From positions 87,677 to 125,516 of the forward strand of contig MNCI01005250.1 in assembly GCA_015680685.1 (NCBI GenBank): a stretch of DNA of 37,840 nucleotides, written 5' to 3'. The notes below the pieces were generated by a model. It was given only the letters and a program-made list of their open reading frames with translations, made no database searches and was not told where the DNA came from. The stretch is from Gnetum montanum. Its lineage: Eukaryota > Streptophyta > Gnetopsida > Gnetales > Gnetaceae. Numbering within the stretch: the stretch's first letter is position 1; each line of letters starts with the position of its first letter. Positions 1 to 11,536 of this stretch are shown in pieces. The position numbers and the translations under genes are program-made.

Positions 1-111
1 AGCCAACGAGACAGGTTCCGACATTGCGTGTTCGATATCGGTTGGTCCGTTTGATATCACATATATGATATCATGGATTCGATATTAGGTTGCTTATTTG
101 GTGACTTATCA
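1..111 (-). repeat. Inner end of the downstream LTR of element 1, with a GATATC cluster
   Basis: The stretch ends in TTATCA directly before a polypurine tract (ATGGGGGTA on the minus strand, 112-120), exactly as LTR 12016-13055 ends before its tract. Sites GATATC at 36-41, 52-57 and 68-73 and GATATT at 81-86 are the decayed form of the palindrome array seen in younger LTRs. Most of this LTR lies left of the window. Confidence 0.85.
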
Positions 112-2115
112 TACCCCCATGAATGAATAAAAACTCATCCTTGAGTTCCTTACAAAATATTGGAAAGGTATGGAATTATTGACTGAATGACAACTAACGA
201 TGACATGGAATGACAGACTCAAAGTGCTTGGTTAATAGATTGTCTATGTATTATAGCATTGGTATTCATAACCATTGTGGTGAACACTATACATAGATGA
301 CATCCAGTCCCTCATTTGATAGCTTGAAGAGAGAGAGAAAAAAGAAAATGAGGTGCATTACTACCGATGTCAAAAATGTGTACATTGTTGTTCATCCATG
401 GCCATATGACTCAGCTTGTTTCTTTTGTAAATGCTCTTGCTCTAGTCCATCCTGAGTGCTTCATCCTATCCCAGTCCATTGCTCATGTGATCGCCAACTG
501 CACACACAACACAATCACGAATTAGCAAGGATAGATAAGATATAATACAATTGATCCCTTACCTCGATATGAAGTACATTAGCTAGGTTGTAGGTATGGC
601 AGATACTAGGTTAGAGGTTTGTAAGTGATAACTAAACAAGGTGTAGGGGTGAGATAAGTAATGGAATGAAAATTTTGCGACAAGACCCCACAACTAAGAC
701 CAAACCTCCGATAGCAATAGGATGGAAAACGAAAGAAAAAGGAAGATAAGAGAAATAACAATAGTGAAGCCAATAAAAATGCATAGAAGGGAAGAGAAAA
801 AACAAAAATGGATGTCATGGATGGGGTAAAATAAGAAATAGTTGATTGCAAGAAATGTTTAAGAGAAAGAACTTAACAATTGCTCCAAAAAGAAATGCTA
901 GTGGGTCCTTCCCAAAGCAGGCTCATGCCCTTTATGCCCTGACAAACTCATAAACCAAAGAGTTCGTAGGCTCTAGGAATGACATATGGAGATAATAGTT
1001 AAGAATTAACCTACAAGAATTTACCAAAGAATAACAATGTGCCAACCAAGATATAGACTAATCATATAACTGACAATGAGGTCGAATACGAGAAGCAGTA
1101 CGGAAAGAGAAGAGAGAATGGAGTGGAATCCCAAAATCAAGGTTGTGTAAAGTCCCTTGTGTATTATGTGGTTAATGTGACTTAATAAAATTCAGCCCAA
1201 ATCCAAATTAAAACTAACCACATCTAGTGACCTCGCATCAACACACTTGACCAACCTATCTTCCTGAAGCAACAAGAATGCTTCCACAGAGCAACTGCCA
1301 TCCCAAAAAGAGAAGAATAGGGAAGCAGGAAGTGAGAAAGAGACTTAGTTAGAGGGAATCTTCAGGCATGGGTAACATGTCTTTCCAGTGCCATAACTAG
1401 TGCTTGTAGCCCATGTTCCTTTATTATGTCTAAGGGGTGTGCTTTGAATTCCCACCAATTTTTTTTATGAGAATCATACCATGCAAAGACTTATTTGATC
1501 CATTCAACTTCTTGCTATTAGTCGACAGCAGAATGGTAGAAACCCTATGAAAAACATCCAAGTACCCAAGAGAATAGCTAGCACAAATGCGTTTAATCCC
1601 CTTGAAGTCACACCTTTTTCAATCCATTTGAATCTTTCCTTGGTTTGAAAAATACCAAGCCAACAATTCATTAATAGGTTTGATTAAGAAAAGGGACAGT
1701 ACATTTCCAAAACAAAGGGAGACCATAGAGTTGAATGGATGTATGGATGACATGGACTCATTGCCTGTTTTATCAAAAGAAACCATATCTTAGTATCAAC
1801 ATTAAAAGTTAAAGGTAAATACCAGACATTAGTAATCAACACCATTATAGTACAACCCATCATCATGAGCACTTATTATGTGACAAGTAAGAATAAATTA
1901 AACAAAATGTAATAAAGAAAGAAATAGTAAAAATGTTAACGATGGTGTAAAAAAACAAGTAAATATGAAAAATGTGTAAAAAAAAAAGATAAAAGAAACT
2001 AAGGGATGAGAATGACTAGCATTGGTGGCCATCTCCCCCACGACTGAGTGAGAAGTGAGAAGAAGGAGATTCAAAATAATGAGCAAGGTTGTCCATTAAC
2101 AAAGGTAGTATTAGT
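112..2115 (-). other. Noncoding 3' region of element 1
   Basis: This stretch lies between the end of the pol remnant and the LTR. It contains no convincing reading frame, and the short open frames in it are compositional. It can be aligned by eye almost throughout with 13056-15160 of element 3. Shared landmarks are the polypurine tract, the block around 890-960 (matches 13820-13890), the block around 1380-1450 (matches 14290-14350) and the block 2003-2085 (matches 15062-15150). It occupies the place where Athila elements carry an env-like region, but I see no envelope-like signal peptide or transmembrane protein here. Confidence 0.8.
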
Positions 2116-2119
2116 ACTA

Positions 2120-3180
2120 GCCATCTTAGGCTCATGGAAAGGTTTGGTTTTCTAGATGTTAACAAATAATTTCTTATCTCGGCTTCCAAGTTTATAGATC
2201 ATCATGGCCCTTGAAGGAAAAGCTTCATGAATGATATAGGGTCCTTCCCACAACATTTGAAATTTAGTTCATTGTGGTGCATGTGTGGGATTCTAATAAA
2301 GAACCCTATCTCTTGGTTGGTATTTGACTTTCCTAATTCTGAGGTCATGACATTATTTGTTGAAGGCCTTGTGTAGTTCATTGGATGACAGGGTGGCTAA
2401 TTGATTTTCATCTAGCAAGTTAAGGTTCATTAACAATTCTTTTTGTGCTAAACTAAGGTCAAGGTTAAGGTCACATGTTGTAGATAGTGTGCGAAGCTCA
2501 GCTTGGATAGGAAGTGTTGGAAGTTCGTCGTACACTAACTCATAGGGAGAATAGCCTATAGGGAGTTTCCATGTGGAGTAGTAGGCCCAAAGAGCATCGT
2601 TTAGTTTTGTGCTCTAGTCTTGCCTATATTTGCTAATGGTTGATGTCAAAATTTTCGTGATTTTCCTATTGGTGACTTTGGCTTGACCATTGACTTGAGG
2701 ATGATATTGTGTAGTCAATTTATGCTCAACTCCTAAGCGTTGCATCAACTTCCAAAAAGTCACACCTGTAAAATGTGTACCATTATCAGAAATAAGTGCA
2801 CGAGGTATGCCAAACCTGTTTACAATTTTTTGTTGAACAAATCGTGCAGTGGTAGATGATGTATAGTCAGTAACATTAGTTGCTTCCGCCCATGTTGTAA
2901 AATAGTAAACAACAACAATAATGTATGATTTTCCATTAGACATTTGTGTAATAGGCCCCATAAAATCAAGACCCCATATGTCGAAGGGTTCTAAGGGTTG
3001 AATCTATTATTGTGGATCCTCCATTCTAGTAGTCATTCCCCCATCGCATTGGTAGCACTACAAGATTGGAAAAAATGATGGGCATCCCAAAATAATGTAG
3101 GCCAATAATATCCTGCAAGTAAGATTTTAATGGTTGTTCATCTCCCAGCGTAATGACCCCCACAAGGGCCCTCATAAATG
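2120..3180 (-). pseudogene. Integrase remnant of element 1
   Basis: On the minus strand a zinc-binding N-terminal part comes first (GGHYAGR near 3140, then YYWPTLFWDAH around 3080). The second cysteine pair is damaged: SCSATNAMG stands where family members have C-x-x-C. The catalytic core follows at 2614-2961. The first catalytic Asp is replaced (VVVYYFTTW in place of VDYF-x-KW), the second is kept (ISDNGTHF), and the Glu of the NGQAE-type motif is Lys (NGQAKVTNR). The C-terminal part (2353-2535, LVYDELPTLPIQ and LNLLDENQLATL) and a further stretch to about 2120 are recognisable in other frames. Two of the three catalytic residues are lost, so the enzyme would be inactive even without the frameshifts. 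Confidence 0.88.
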
Positions 3181-3890
3181 TGTTGGAGAACTTGCAATTG
3201 ATCTACGTCAAGAACACACCATCTGACCAAGCCATCAGAACACACCTTATAAAGGTGTTCATTGATTTCCATGAAATGTTTGACTCGGTGGAGAAAGTAT
3301 TGTTTCTCTCTAACATCTAGCCCTAGTGGTGTTTCTTGTGTGAGAAGATAATCAAGAATGCTACTATACCAATTTGTATGTATGGGTGATTGATTGTTTA
3401 TTACACCTGCAAAGAGGAGTTCATTAGGAAAGTGATTGAAAACTGGGTATTCATCCTCTTTGTTGTCCCATCGCAATCGAGATAAATGATCGGCAAAAAC
3501 ATTCTTGGTGCCTTTACGATCGACCATCGTAAGATCGAACTCTTGCAAGATTACGAGCCATCGTATGATATGAGGGCTCACCGTTGGTTTATTCATAAGG
3601 AACCGAATCACACTATGATCCATGTGTACAAATACCTTATAGCCTAATACATAGTGCCTAAATTTTTCTAGTGCAAACACCACAGTCATTAACTCTTTTT
3701 CTGTTGTGGTATAGTTGAGTTGTGCACCAGCAATACTTCGACTTTCATAGTGAATGTAATGGGAATTCTGTTGGTCATCTAACTATGTAAGTACAGCTCC
3801 TAATGCAAAATTGGCCACGTTAATCATTATATGAAATGGTCTGGACTAGTCAGGAGCTTGTAAAATGGGTGTTCCTACGAGATTCTACTT
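3138..3890 (-). pseudogene. RNase H remnant of element 1
   Basis: The frame at 3138-3689 reads ALEKFRHYVLGYKVFVHMDH, later LQEFDLTMVDRKGTKNVFADHLSRL. This is the C-terminal half of the RNase H domain of Ty3/gypsy polymerases, followed by the start of the integrase zinc-binding region (HIYEGPCGGHYAGR). The first part lies upstream in another frame (3690-3860, ending in QLNYTTTEKEL). There the first acidic residue looks replaced by Asn (NVANFALGAVL). The Asp in HMDH and the one in FADHLSRL are kept. In a living element this domain removes the RNA strand of the RNA-DNA hybrid. Confidence 0.88.
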
Positions 3891-4700
3891 CAAGGTTTGG
3901 AAAGCTAGCTCACATTCATTAGTCCATTCAAAGGGTACATCCTTCTTCATTAGTTCTACCAACAGTTTTGTAATCTTTGAAAAGTTCTCGATGAAACAAC
4001 TATCATAGCTAATATGTCCAAGGAATGATTGAACATCTTTTACAGTTTCAGGTTGACGAGTGATTCCTTGGATGACTTTAATTTTTTTAGGATCTACCTC
4101 CATCCTTGTTTGTGAAATTTCATGCCCTAATACAATGCCCTCTTGGACCATTAAGTGGCTTTTTATCCAATTGAGCCTTAGGTTGGTATTGATACATTAC
4201 TTCAGTACTTGCTCTAATTAGTCCAATGCTTGTTCAAAGTTTGCTCCATAGGTGGAGAAGTCATCCATAAAACCCTCCACACCATTCCCTATTTGCTGCT
4301 GAAATATACTGAGAACCAGACGTTGAAACATTGTTGGAGCATTGCACAAGCCAAATAGCATCTACCTATATGCAAATGTTCCCGAAGGACACATGAATGT
4401 AGTTTTGGCTTGGTCTTATGGTGCTATTTAGATTTGATTATACCCATTGTAACCATCCAAAAAACTATAATAACGATGCCCTACAATGGTATGTAAAACT
4501 TGGTCAATGAATGATAATGGGAAATGATCTTTAAATGTTTCCATGTTCAGTAGCCTAACTTCTATACGCATGCTCCATTTACCATCTTTTTTAGGCACAA
4601 TGAGTAATGGACTAACCCATTCACTTGTAGCAATGGGGTAGATGAACCTAGCGTTCAAAAGTTGTTCAATTTCTTCCTTAACTACTTGCTTAAGCTTTGT
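3885..4700 (-). pseudogene. Reverse transcriptase remnant of element 1
   Basis: The fragment 4428-4658 carries the RT N-terminal half: FIYPIATSEWVSPLLIVPKKDGK, then RLLNMETFKDHFPLSFIDQVL and SFLDGYNGYNQI. Between 4240 and 4290 another frame gives VEGFMDDFSTYGANFEQ, so the catalytic FMDD box is still there. The fragment 3885-4151 covers the thumb and connection region (IVLGHEIS, MEVDPKKIKVIQG, VQSFLGHISYD). At least three frames are needed to read it through. Similarity to plant Athila/Tat RTs is clear from the LDGY-GYNQI and MDDFSVYG-type motifs. Confidence 0.9.
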
Positions 4701-5237
4701 GTTTGGTCATCTTTGTGGTTGTCATTGAGGCTTCATAGAGGGGTCAATGTAAATTCTATGTTGCCATATCTTAGGATCTATTCCGATTAATTTAGGATAT
4801 GACTAAGCAAAGAATTTTGACCATTTTTTACCATCTTTAGTAGTCTTTTTTTATTGACAAGCGAGCTTAGCATTAATGATTATTGATTTTTCATTCTTAA
4901 GAAACACATACTCCATACCAATGGGCAACGATTTTAATTCTAGAGCCTCTTGCTTAAATTTGTTAGGGATTTCCAACTTTTGCCAGTTGATATTTTCAGT
5001 GTTAGTACTTGGAAGTTGGCAATGGACTTAATCTAATACATCTATGTTATCGATATAGGCACAAGTCAAGCTCTCAATTGGTTCCATGCATAAAGTTGAA
5101 TTGCTCTCTAGGTTAGTTGTTAGCCACTAGGTGCCTTCCTATCTTGTGGTTGTTGCATACAGGCATCTTTGTATGTCAGCTACATGTGCACACTTGTTGC
5201 ATGCAGGTAATATTAAGCATTGTACAAACTAGGACTT

Positions 5238-5660
5238 CTACACACAGTTGCACCCTGTGTCACTATATGTGATGCATGGAACTTTCTTCTTCTCGATATT
5301 TCCAAATGCATTTTCTTTTGATATATCTAGGGAAAGATCACGTATTCCTAGGGAAAGATCAATCGTACTTAGCCATGCTCTTCCTATTATGATTGGGAAG
5401 TCCCCCTTACAGTTGTTGACTTGGATCACTAGGAAATCAGCTAGATACGACCACCCACAAACAGTGGTGATAATGTCCTCCACTAGTCCTAAGGGAATAG
5501 TGATGGACTAGTTAGCCAACTCTAAATGAATATTACTCTTCTTTAGCGGAGGCAGGTTCCAGGCTTTATACATTTCCTGGGAGATCAAATTAACACCAGA
5601 ACCTGAATCCAAAAGAGCTTTACAAGGCTCATTTTTAGTGATTTGCAAATAAATAAGAGG
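5238..5660 (-). pseudogene. Retropepsin-type protease remnant of element 1
   Basis: The active-site motif DSGSGVN is readable at about 5590-5609. The open frame below it (5238-5483) reads DIITTVCGWSYLADFLVIQVNN, then FPIIIGRAWLSTID and VPCITYSD. The intact protease of element 3 (15460-15790) has the same order and nearly the same words, which confirms the call. The open frame on the opposite strand (5248-5511) is only its shadow. The stretch 4700-5235, between this protease and RT, is linker sequence that I cannot assign to a domain. Confidence 0.85.
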
Positions 5661-8257
5661 ACTTCCAGAATTAGAGAATTTCCTAGGAAGATGTCCAACT
5701 TTAATCTAATCAGTGATGGCATGGTTTAACATAACAGTGCGCGTTGAGTGCAGTTTTTGGTTTAAAGGGAGCTCCGAAGATTCAAATTATAATGAGGCAT
5801 TTGGATAATTAGCCACTTGTGGTTGTAAGGGCTTGGTTGGATTGTTGCTTCTAAAGAAAGGTCTTTTCTTTGATTAATTGTCCAAGCCAATAGTAGGTTG
5901 AAGATTGATAGCCCTTGTAGCGTTACGTTGCTGTGGATGAGAAAGGAGCTCACCCTGCATAGTTGGAGAAGGTGGTAATGGAGCCAAGGGTAGAAGAGGT
6001 GTAGATAGATGAGAAGGATAGTACATATGTGGAGCATCAACCCAAGAAGAAGAAGTTCTATAGTACTTGGAGCTCTAGTAGTGAGGCTGAAGAGCAACAT
6101 GAGTCACATGGAGAGATCGGCTACTGAACATAATACTCGTATGGGTTAGGATGATGGTAAGGGTACTGTTGAGATGGTGGTGGCATTCCCCATGATTTTG
6201 GGTGTTGCCACCATTGATATTGTTCATTCAATTATGGTGGAACTCCACTCAGATAATATGTCAAGGGTTGGTGGAACTGCCTTAGGTTACCTTGAGGATA
6301 AGGTAACCTTCTGGGTGTTTGCTATCTGTTTAATCGTGGGTCTAGTGCATACACCCTAGACTCTGGCAGATGTGACACCACTGGGAAACATCCCTTAGGA
6401 TGTTCATATTGGTAAATCTCACATCTACCATCATCGTTCGTGTCAGAATCCACAACCTCTTCAATGACGGAAACCTTGCCCTTACCCTTGTTACGTGCAT
6501 ACTCATCTTCTTTCTTTTTCCTTCTCTCTCGGTCACTACTTTGTTCTCTAGAATCCTCTACTACTTTTAGGATAGTTTAAAATTTATCATCTAGGGAGTT
6601 CCACATTTGATCCACCTTTGTCAATACTTCTGATGCAAATTTTTGAATAGGCAAAGTCTTTCTATTCACCATCTCTTCAAGTGATGACTCTTCTTCATCT
6701 TTGCAAAATCTAATTTCCTTCTTTTGGAGGGAAGGATCTTTGTTGTACTCTTCTAAACTTTCTCTTTTCCTCAACTCACCTTCCTCCTTGGCAACTTGCT
6801 CCAAAAATATTTGTATTTGATGGGCTCTGAGCTCTAATAGCCTCCCTTGGGCATAAGTCCCAAGGGTTCTTTGCGTTTCATACCTAAGCCCATCTTTGAG
6901 ATGGTGTAGTTGTTCCTTCTGCAAGTAACTATGGCCAAGACAACGATGTAATAATAAATAATATCAGCCCATGGTAGCATCCAAGTATTCGTGTCCTTCT
7001 TATTTCCATCCTTGGATTTGCTCACGCAGGTTGGACCTCGGGAGTACATTTGATACTTCTCGTTGAATAGATCCAATAGGGTACTCCATCAATGAATGGA
7101 TTTTGGTTCTAAGAACTAGTACCAAATTTTTGCTTTCTTAATCAGTGTTTGTGGAAACAACTTCAGCTTTTTCCACTCATTTTCTATATTCTACAAGGCA
7201 CATGCATCATGGAATACTTGTAAATGATTTTGAGGATCAGCATTATATCCCCTTTCAAATCATGGGATGTTATTCATGTCTAGTCTTTTGATCTTATTAT
7301 CTTTCTGGTGCCTTGTTGTGATCCTAACAGCCTTTGTTATATCTAACATGATTCAAGTGACGAGTAGGGGTTCATCGTGATCATGCTGTCTATGGCATCT
7401 ATGATGCCTATAGTGTTCCCTACTCTTCCTTCTTTCGTGATGTGTCTCTCTGGAATGCCCTTGTCCCCTTTCTCTACTATTTTGTTTGTGATTTCTATTT
7501 TGCTTACCCTTGTCCTCATGGTCTTGCCCTTTGCGATTACATTTAGATCCCAAAGGAGAGGGAGAAGAAGATGATGAAGGTGAAGAGGAAGGAGGACTGG
7601 AACCATGATGGCGCTTTTCACCTTCTTTTTGGTGGTCATGCCTCAGTCGTAGTTACGATTGGAATGTCCATCATTGTTATGTGTTTGTGTTCCTTTTTCA
7701 AATCCTTTGTGTCTATTGGTACTAGAACTTGGATTATGAATAGTTGAGTGAAGATTTTGGTACCCAACTCCTTGACCAAATTCAATGAGAGGAACATCAT
7801 TTTGTGGAAAACGTCACGAGACAGGTTCACCACCATCATTTTCACTTAGGACATATAGGACATCCTAAGACCACTTCCCCTTCATGGATTTGTAATTTCT
7901 CTCTTGTTGTAGATCCCTCTGGCATTATGCCTCCATGGGTTAATAATCTCTCGAATCTTTCTCATGCACAATGTACTCTGACTGTAAGTTCTGCATACCA
8001 ATTTGTGTGAGAGCACAAAGAAGCATGGTTGGGATTGAGTGATCATGGGGCAACACTATGTTACCTTCTAAATCACGTAATTGCAATTGTTCATCCTGGT
8101 GAAGGATAAAGGTAAAGTCTGGTATATACTCATCAGGATGGGCATATACCATGCGAAATTGTTGGGGCATTGGCGGATCATCATTTGCATCTCACCTCCA
8201 ATTATTCATGGTGTTGGACCTAGTCAATGAAGCACTCTCATAAGAAGAAGGAGACAT
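5660..8257 (-). pseudogene. Gag remnant of element 1
   Basis: The likely start codon is at 8257. Frames along the region match the Gag of element 3 piece by piece. 7940-8170 has AHPDEYIPDFTFILHQDEQLQLRD, and 7353-7639 holds the His/Arg-rich linker. 6834-7076 and 6577-6924 cover the capsid-like retrotransposon Gag domain (LLELRAHQIQIFLEQVAKEEGEL), and 6342-6536 overlaps the zinc-knuckle region. Many frameshifts separate the pieces. In a living element this protein forms the particle that packages element RNA. Sequence decay is far greater than in element 3. Confidence 0.85.
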
Positions 8258-8376
8258 GATTGATTCTTTAGTGTGCGATACCCCTTTTCCTGTAATTGTA
8301 GGATAGCTAATTTTAAGGGTTTTTTCCAACAATGGAAGGATTTCCTAAGTTTTAATCAGCACACAAACAACAAAAT

Positions 8377-8393
8377 CCCCAGCAACAGTTCCA
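8377..8393 (-). other. Primer binding site of element 1 (tRNA-Asp type, decayed)
   Basis: The plus strand reads CCCCAGCAACAGTTCCA, one base before the LTR. Plant tRNA-Asp ends CCCCGGCAACGGCGCCA. The four differences all fall on CpG positions of the tRNA sequence, as expected from methylation decay. Confidence 0.85.
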
Positions 8394-8394
8394 A

Positions 8395-9262
8395 TGATGA
8401 GCGGCGAGGCACCCCTATGCCCAACCATACAAATACGAGTGTTCATGTGTGATCTGGTCAAAATCTAAGGATTAAGTGCTTATGCAACTACACAGAACAA
8501 GGATGAGTTATGCAGTCTTTGTCTTCCCAAGCTTACTTGTAAGACATAATTGTATGGTTAAGTAAACTTAAGGTGTATGCTTTTTATGTTTTGCTTTTAT
8601 ATTTTCTATCTTGGTCATATAAGTGTGTGAAATGAAAAGATTTAATTAACTAGTGGGTTTTGTAACTCTAATGTGAATAAAATCCTAACACCAGCATCCG
8701 TTCCCACTCTCCGGGCACATCCTGAACTAGTGTAACACTACAGGAATTACCAAACGGTAATCGTTACTAGGTTACCAAGTGTTCCATGTATGCTTTAAGT
8801 GGTTGTGTTGATTGTGCTAATTCATTGGTAATTGATAATTTAAAATTCTATGAAATAACATTAATTAACTATTGAAAGCATTGAATAATAGTAAATAACA
8901 TGAAATGCAATAATTAAGCTATTCCAAATGTTGCAAGGTTTATCAAAAAGTTTGTCTTTATTTCCGGACACAAGGCGTGCTCAGGTACACAATGCTCGAA
9001 TAAAGATCCGTTCACTCTATGACTCCTACTATGGGCACTCAAAAATAATTCTAGCTCTAGAATAGAAAAACTACAAGAGTTCAGCTAAGGGACTAAAGAA
9101 TAATGCCCTAGACCAAGTGCCCCTATCTCTTATTTATATCCAACAAGATAGGTTTTGATATTATGTGTCTGATATCATTTGGTCTGTCTGATATCATGTA
9201 TCCGATATTGAGGGTCCGATATTTTGGGTCCGATATTAGGCTACTTATTTGGTGACTCATCA
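8395..9262 (-). repeat. Upstream LTR of element 1 (868 bp)
   Basis: The LTR begins TGATGAGCGG and ends GACTCATCA in plus-strand reading, giving the 6-bp terminal inverted repeat TGATGA/TCATCA of this family. The GATATC/GATATT cluster near the sense-strand start (9151-9240) and a TATA-like stretch (CTTATTTATA near 9130) mark the short U3. It lies directly inside element 2 coding sequence on its right side. Confidence 0.9.
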
Positions 9263-9900
9263 CTAACGATTTCCCATGGAGTTCCAAAGCATGTTAAAAT
9301 ATTTTCTCTAAGGAATGCTACAACAACCTTAACATCATTTGTTGGGGTGGCTTTTGATTCTACCCATTTGGTGACATAGTCTATACAAACCAAAATGTAT
9401 TAACATCCATTAGATGGTGGAAATGGTCCTAAAAATTCTATACCCCACACATCAAATGGTTCTATTATTAAAATTGGTTTTAAGGGCATTTCATGTCTTT
9501 TTGTTATAGAACCCATTTGTTGACATTTATCACATTCTTGCACATACTTATGTGCATCTTTAAAAATTGAGGGCCAATAAAATCCACTTTGAAAGATTTT
9601 GATAAAGGTACATTTTCTATCAAAGAGGCCACCTCCTAAATCATCATGGCACATTTGTAGAATTTCTTGTTGTTCATTCTTAGTCACACATCTCCTTGCT
9701 ATGTTATCCTTACAGATTTGATTGAGATATGGACTACTCCAGATGTACCTAGATATCGTGCGTAAGAAAGATTTCTTTTCTTCCTTAGTCCAATTTGTAG
9801 GAGTTTTCATAGTGGCTAGATAGTTGGGTATATCAGTAAACCAAAGATCCTTTCTTTTAGAAAAAATTTGTTCATTAAGAAATTCATCATGAAAGACTCC
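9263..9900 (-). pseudogene. Integrase remnant of element 2, cut by element 1
   Basis: The frame at 9400-9810 has the zinc-binding N-terminal region (HDDLGGG, YWPSIFKDAH, CDKCQQMGSITKRHEMP) and the start of the core (FDVWGIEFLGPFPPS). This wording is typical of Athila integrases. Below 9400 the minus strand continues with ILVCIDYVTKWVESKAT, which keeps the first catalytic Asp, and FGTPWEIVS. There the reading stops because element 1 is inserted just before the second catalytic Asp would appear. Confidence 0.9.
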
Positions 9901-10330
9901 TTATGTTTGATTCTCATCAGTAGTTTTTAGCCTTGAAAGATTATCTGCTACTACATTTTCCTTTACCCTTTTATCTAAAATATCTAAGTCAAATTCTTGA
10001 AGTAATAAGAACCATCTCATTATTCTTACATTTTCTATTTTTTTGGTAGCTAAGAGTTTAATGGCTAAATGATCAGTATATACTCTAGTTTTATATCCTA
10101 TTAAATAATGTCTAAATTTATCTAGAGCATATATAATAGCTAATAATTCTTTTTTTGTAGTTGTATAGTTTACTTGGGCTTGGTCTAAAATTTTGAGCAC
10201 ATAATAAATCACTTGTGGTTTATGATCAATGTATTGTCCTAAAATTTCCCCTACTACTGTGTCACTAGCATCACATATTTGATCAAATGGATAATCCCAA
10301 TTAGGTGCATTTAATATAAGGATTGTGGTT
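9901..10330 (-). pseudogene. RNase H remnant of element 2
   Basis: The open frame 9901-10212 reads YYVLKILDQAQVNYTTTKKELLAIIYALDKFRHYLIGYKT in part, then VYTDH and VVADNLSRL. These are the central and C-terminal motifs of gypsy RNase H. The second acidic position appears as TKKEL in place of TEKEL, with the following Glu kept. The N-terminal part up to about 10330 is in other frames. Confidence 0.88.
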
Positions 10331-11180
10331 ACTCATTTTTTCAATTCCAAGAATGCTTATTGACAGTCATTAATCTAAACAAATGAAACATCTTTTTCTA
10401 AGAGCATGTATAATGATTTAGCAATTTTTAAAAAGTCTTTGATAAACCTTTTATAATACCTAGCATTTCCTAGAAAAGATCAAAGAGTCTTTAAATTAGT
10501 TGGAGCTAGAAGTGTAGATATGACACTTATTTTCTCATCATCCATCCTTATCCCATCTTTAGAAATAACATGTCCTAACACTATGCCACTGGTAACCATC
10601 AAGTGACTCTTTCTCAACTTAATTTTAAATTTTTATCAATACATCTATCTAAGACATGTCTAAGATGTTATAAATTTTCTTCATAAGTATTCCCATAGAC
10701 TAAAAAATCATCCATAAAAACTTGAACATAATCTTCTACCATATCAGAAAATATTGAGAACATGGCTCTTTGGAAAGTAGCTGGTGCATTACAAAGGCTA
10801 AAAGGCATACATTTATAAGAAAAATTTCTATAAAAACATGTAAAGGTTGTTTTATGTTGGTCTTCAGGGGCAATGGCTACTTGATTATAACCATTAAATC
10901 CATCCAAAAACAAATAATATTCATGTCCTTCTAATTTTTTCAGAATTTGATCATGTATGGTAATGGAAAATGGTCTTTTTTTTTTTTGATTTAACCTTCT
11001 ATGATCTACACAAACTCTCCATTTCCACCCTTTTTTGGTACTACAATAATGGGGCTTACCCATTCGCTATCAGCTATTGGATAAATTATTTCTTCTTTCT
11101 AAAGTTTTGAAATTTTCATCCTTAACAATTTTTTTAAGGCTAAATTAATTTGTCTTGGGGGAATTCTTACTAGTTTTACG
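10331..11180 (-). pseudogene. Reverse transcriptase remnant of element 2
   Basis: The open frame 10668-11063 contains WRVCVDHRRLN, FLDGFNGYNQVAIAPEDQ, TTFTC, MPFSLCNAPATFQRAM and VQVFMDDFLVYG, so most of fingers and palm including the catalytic FMDD box is readable. These words fit Athila RTs closely. The remaining thumb and connection sequence (10331-10660) is out of frame and damaged. RT copies element RNA into DNA from the tRNA primer. Confidence 0.9.
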
Positions 11181-11185
11181 TTGTC

Positions 11186-11530
11186 CTATAGATAGATATG
11201 ATGTTGGCAGATGTTGGGTGAGATTCCTTGGTGAGGGTCCTCATAACTCCATGTAAATGCCTTAGATTTTCTACATAGAACTTCTAATAATTTTCTTTCT
11301 TGCTCATTAGTAAGTTGGGAATTTATTATTAATGGTTTAGTATGATCTAGGAAAACATACTTAAGTGCACTAGGTAGTTCTCTAAGATCCAAGGAATCTT
11401 TATTTGTTGGTTTAATTATTTATCCAATATTCTTTGAATCCAAATTCAAAATATAGTTAAGGAGATCTTGTTGTTCTTTAGTTGAGGGATCTAAAGGTCC
11501 TTCCTCAAAATTATTCAACACTAAGGTTTC
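11186..11530 (-). pseudogene. Protease-RT linker of element 2
   Basis: The frame 11186-11392 reads LRELPSALKYVFLDHTKPLIINSQLTNEQERKLLEVLCRKSKAFTWSYEDPHQGISP in part. This is the conserved linker upstream of RT in Athila-like polyproteins (LP..LKYVFL, L..VLR..K.A..W...D..GISP). No catalytic role is known for it. Confidence 0.82.
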
Positions 11531-11536
11531 CCTATC

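Larger units (their letters stand above)
1..9262 (-). mobile_element. Element 1: decayed full-length Ty3/gypsy retrotransposon, Athila/Tat-like, cut by the left window edge
   Basis: On the minus strand the order is LTR (8395-9262), tRNA-Asp-type primer site, Gag, protease, RT, RNase H, integrase, a 2-kb noncoding stretch, polypurine tract and the end of the second LTR (1-111). This is the Ty3/gypsy gene order. The tRNA-Asp primer site, the absence of a recognisable chromodomain and the long noncoding 3' region suggest the Athila/Tat branch (inference). Every coding domain is broken by frameshifts and stops, so the copy is dead. It lies inside the integrase gene of element 2. The right target duplication would be CTAAC (9263-9267), and its partner lies outside the window. 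Element 3 is a close relative that lacks pol. Confidence 0.9.

Noticed and set aside
112-2115. Possible env-like gene in the 3' region of element 1
   Set aside because: No long frame, signal peptide or transmembrane segment is conserved between elements 1 and 3.
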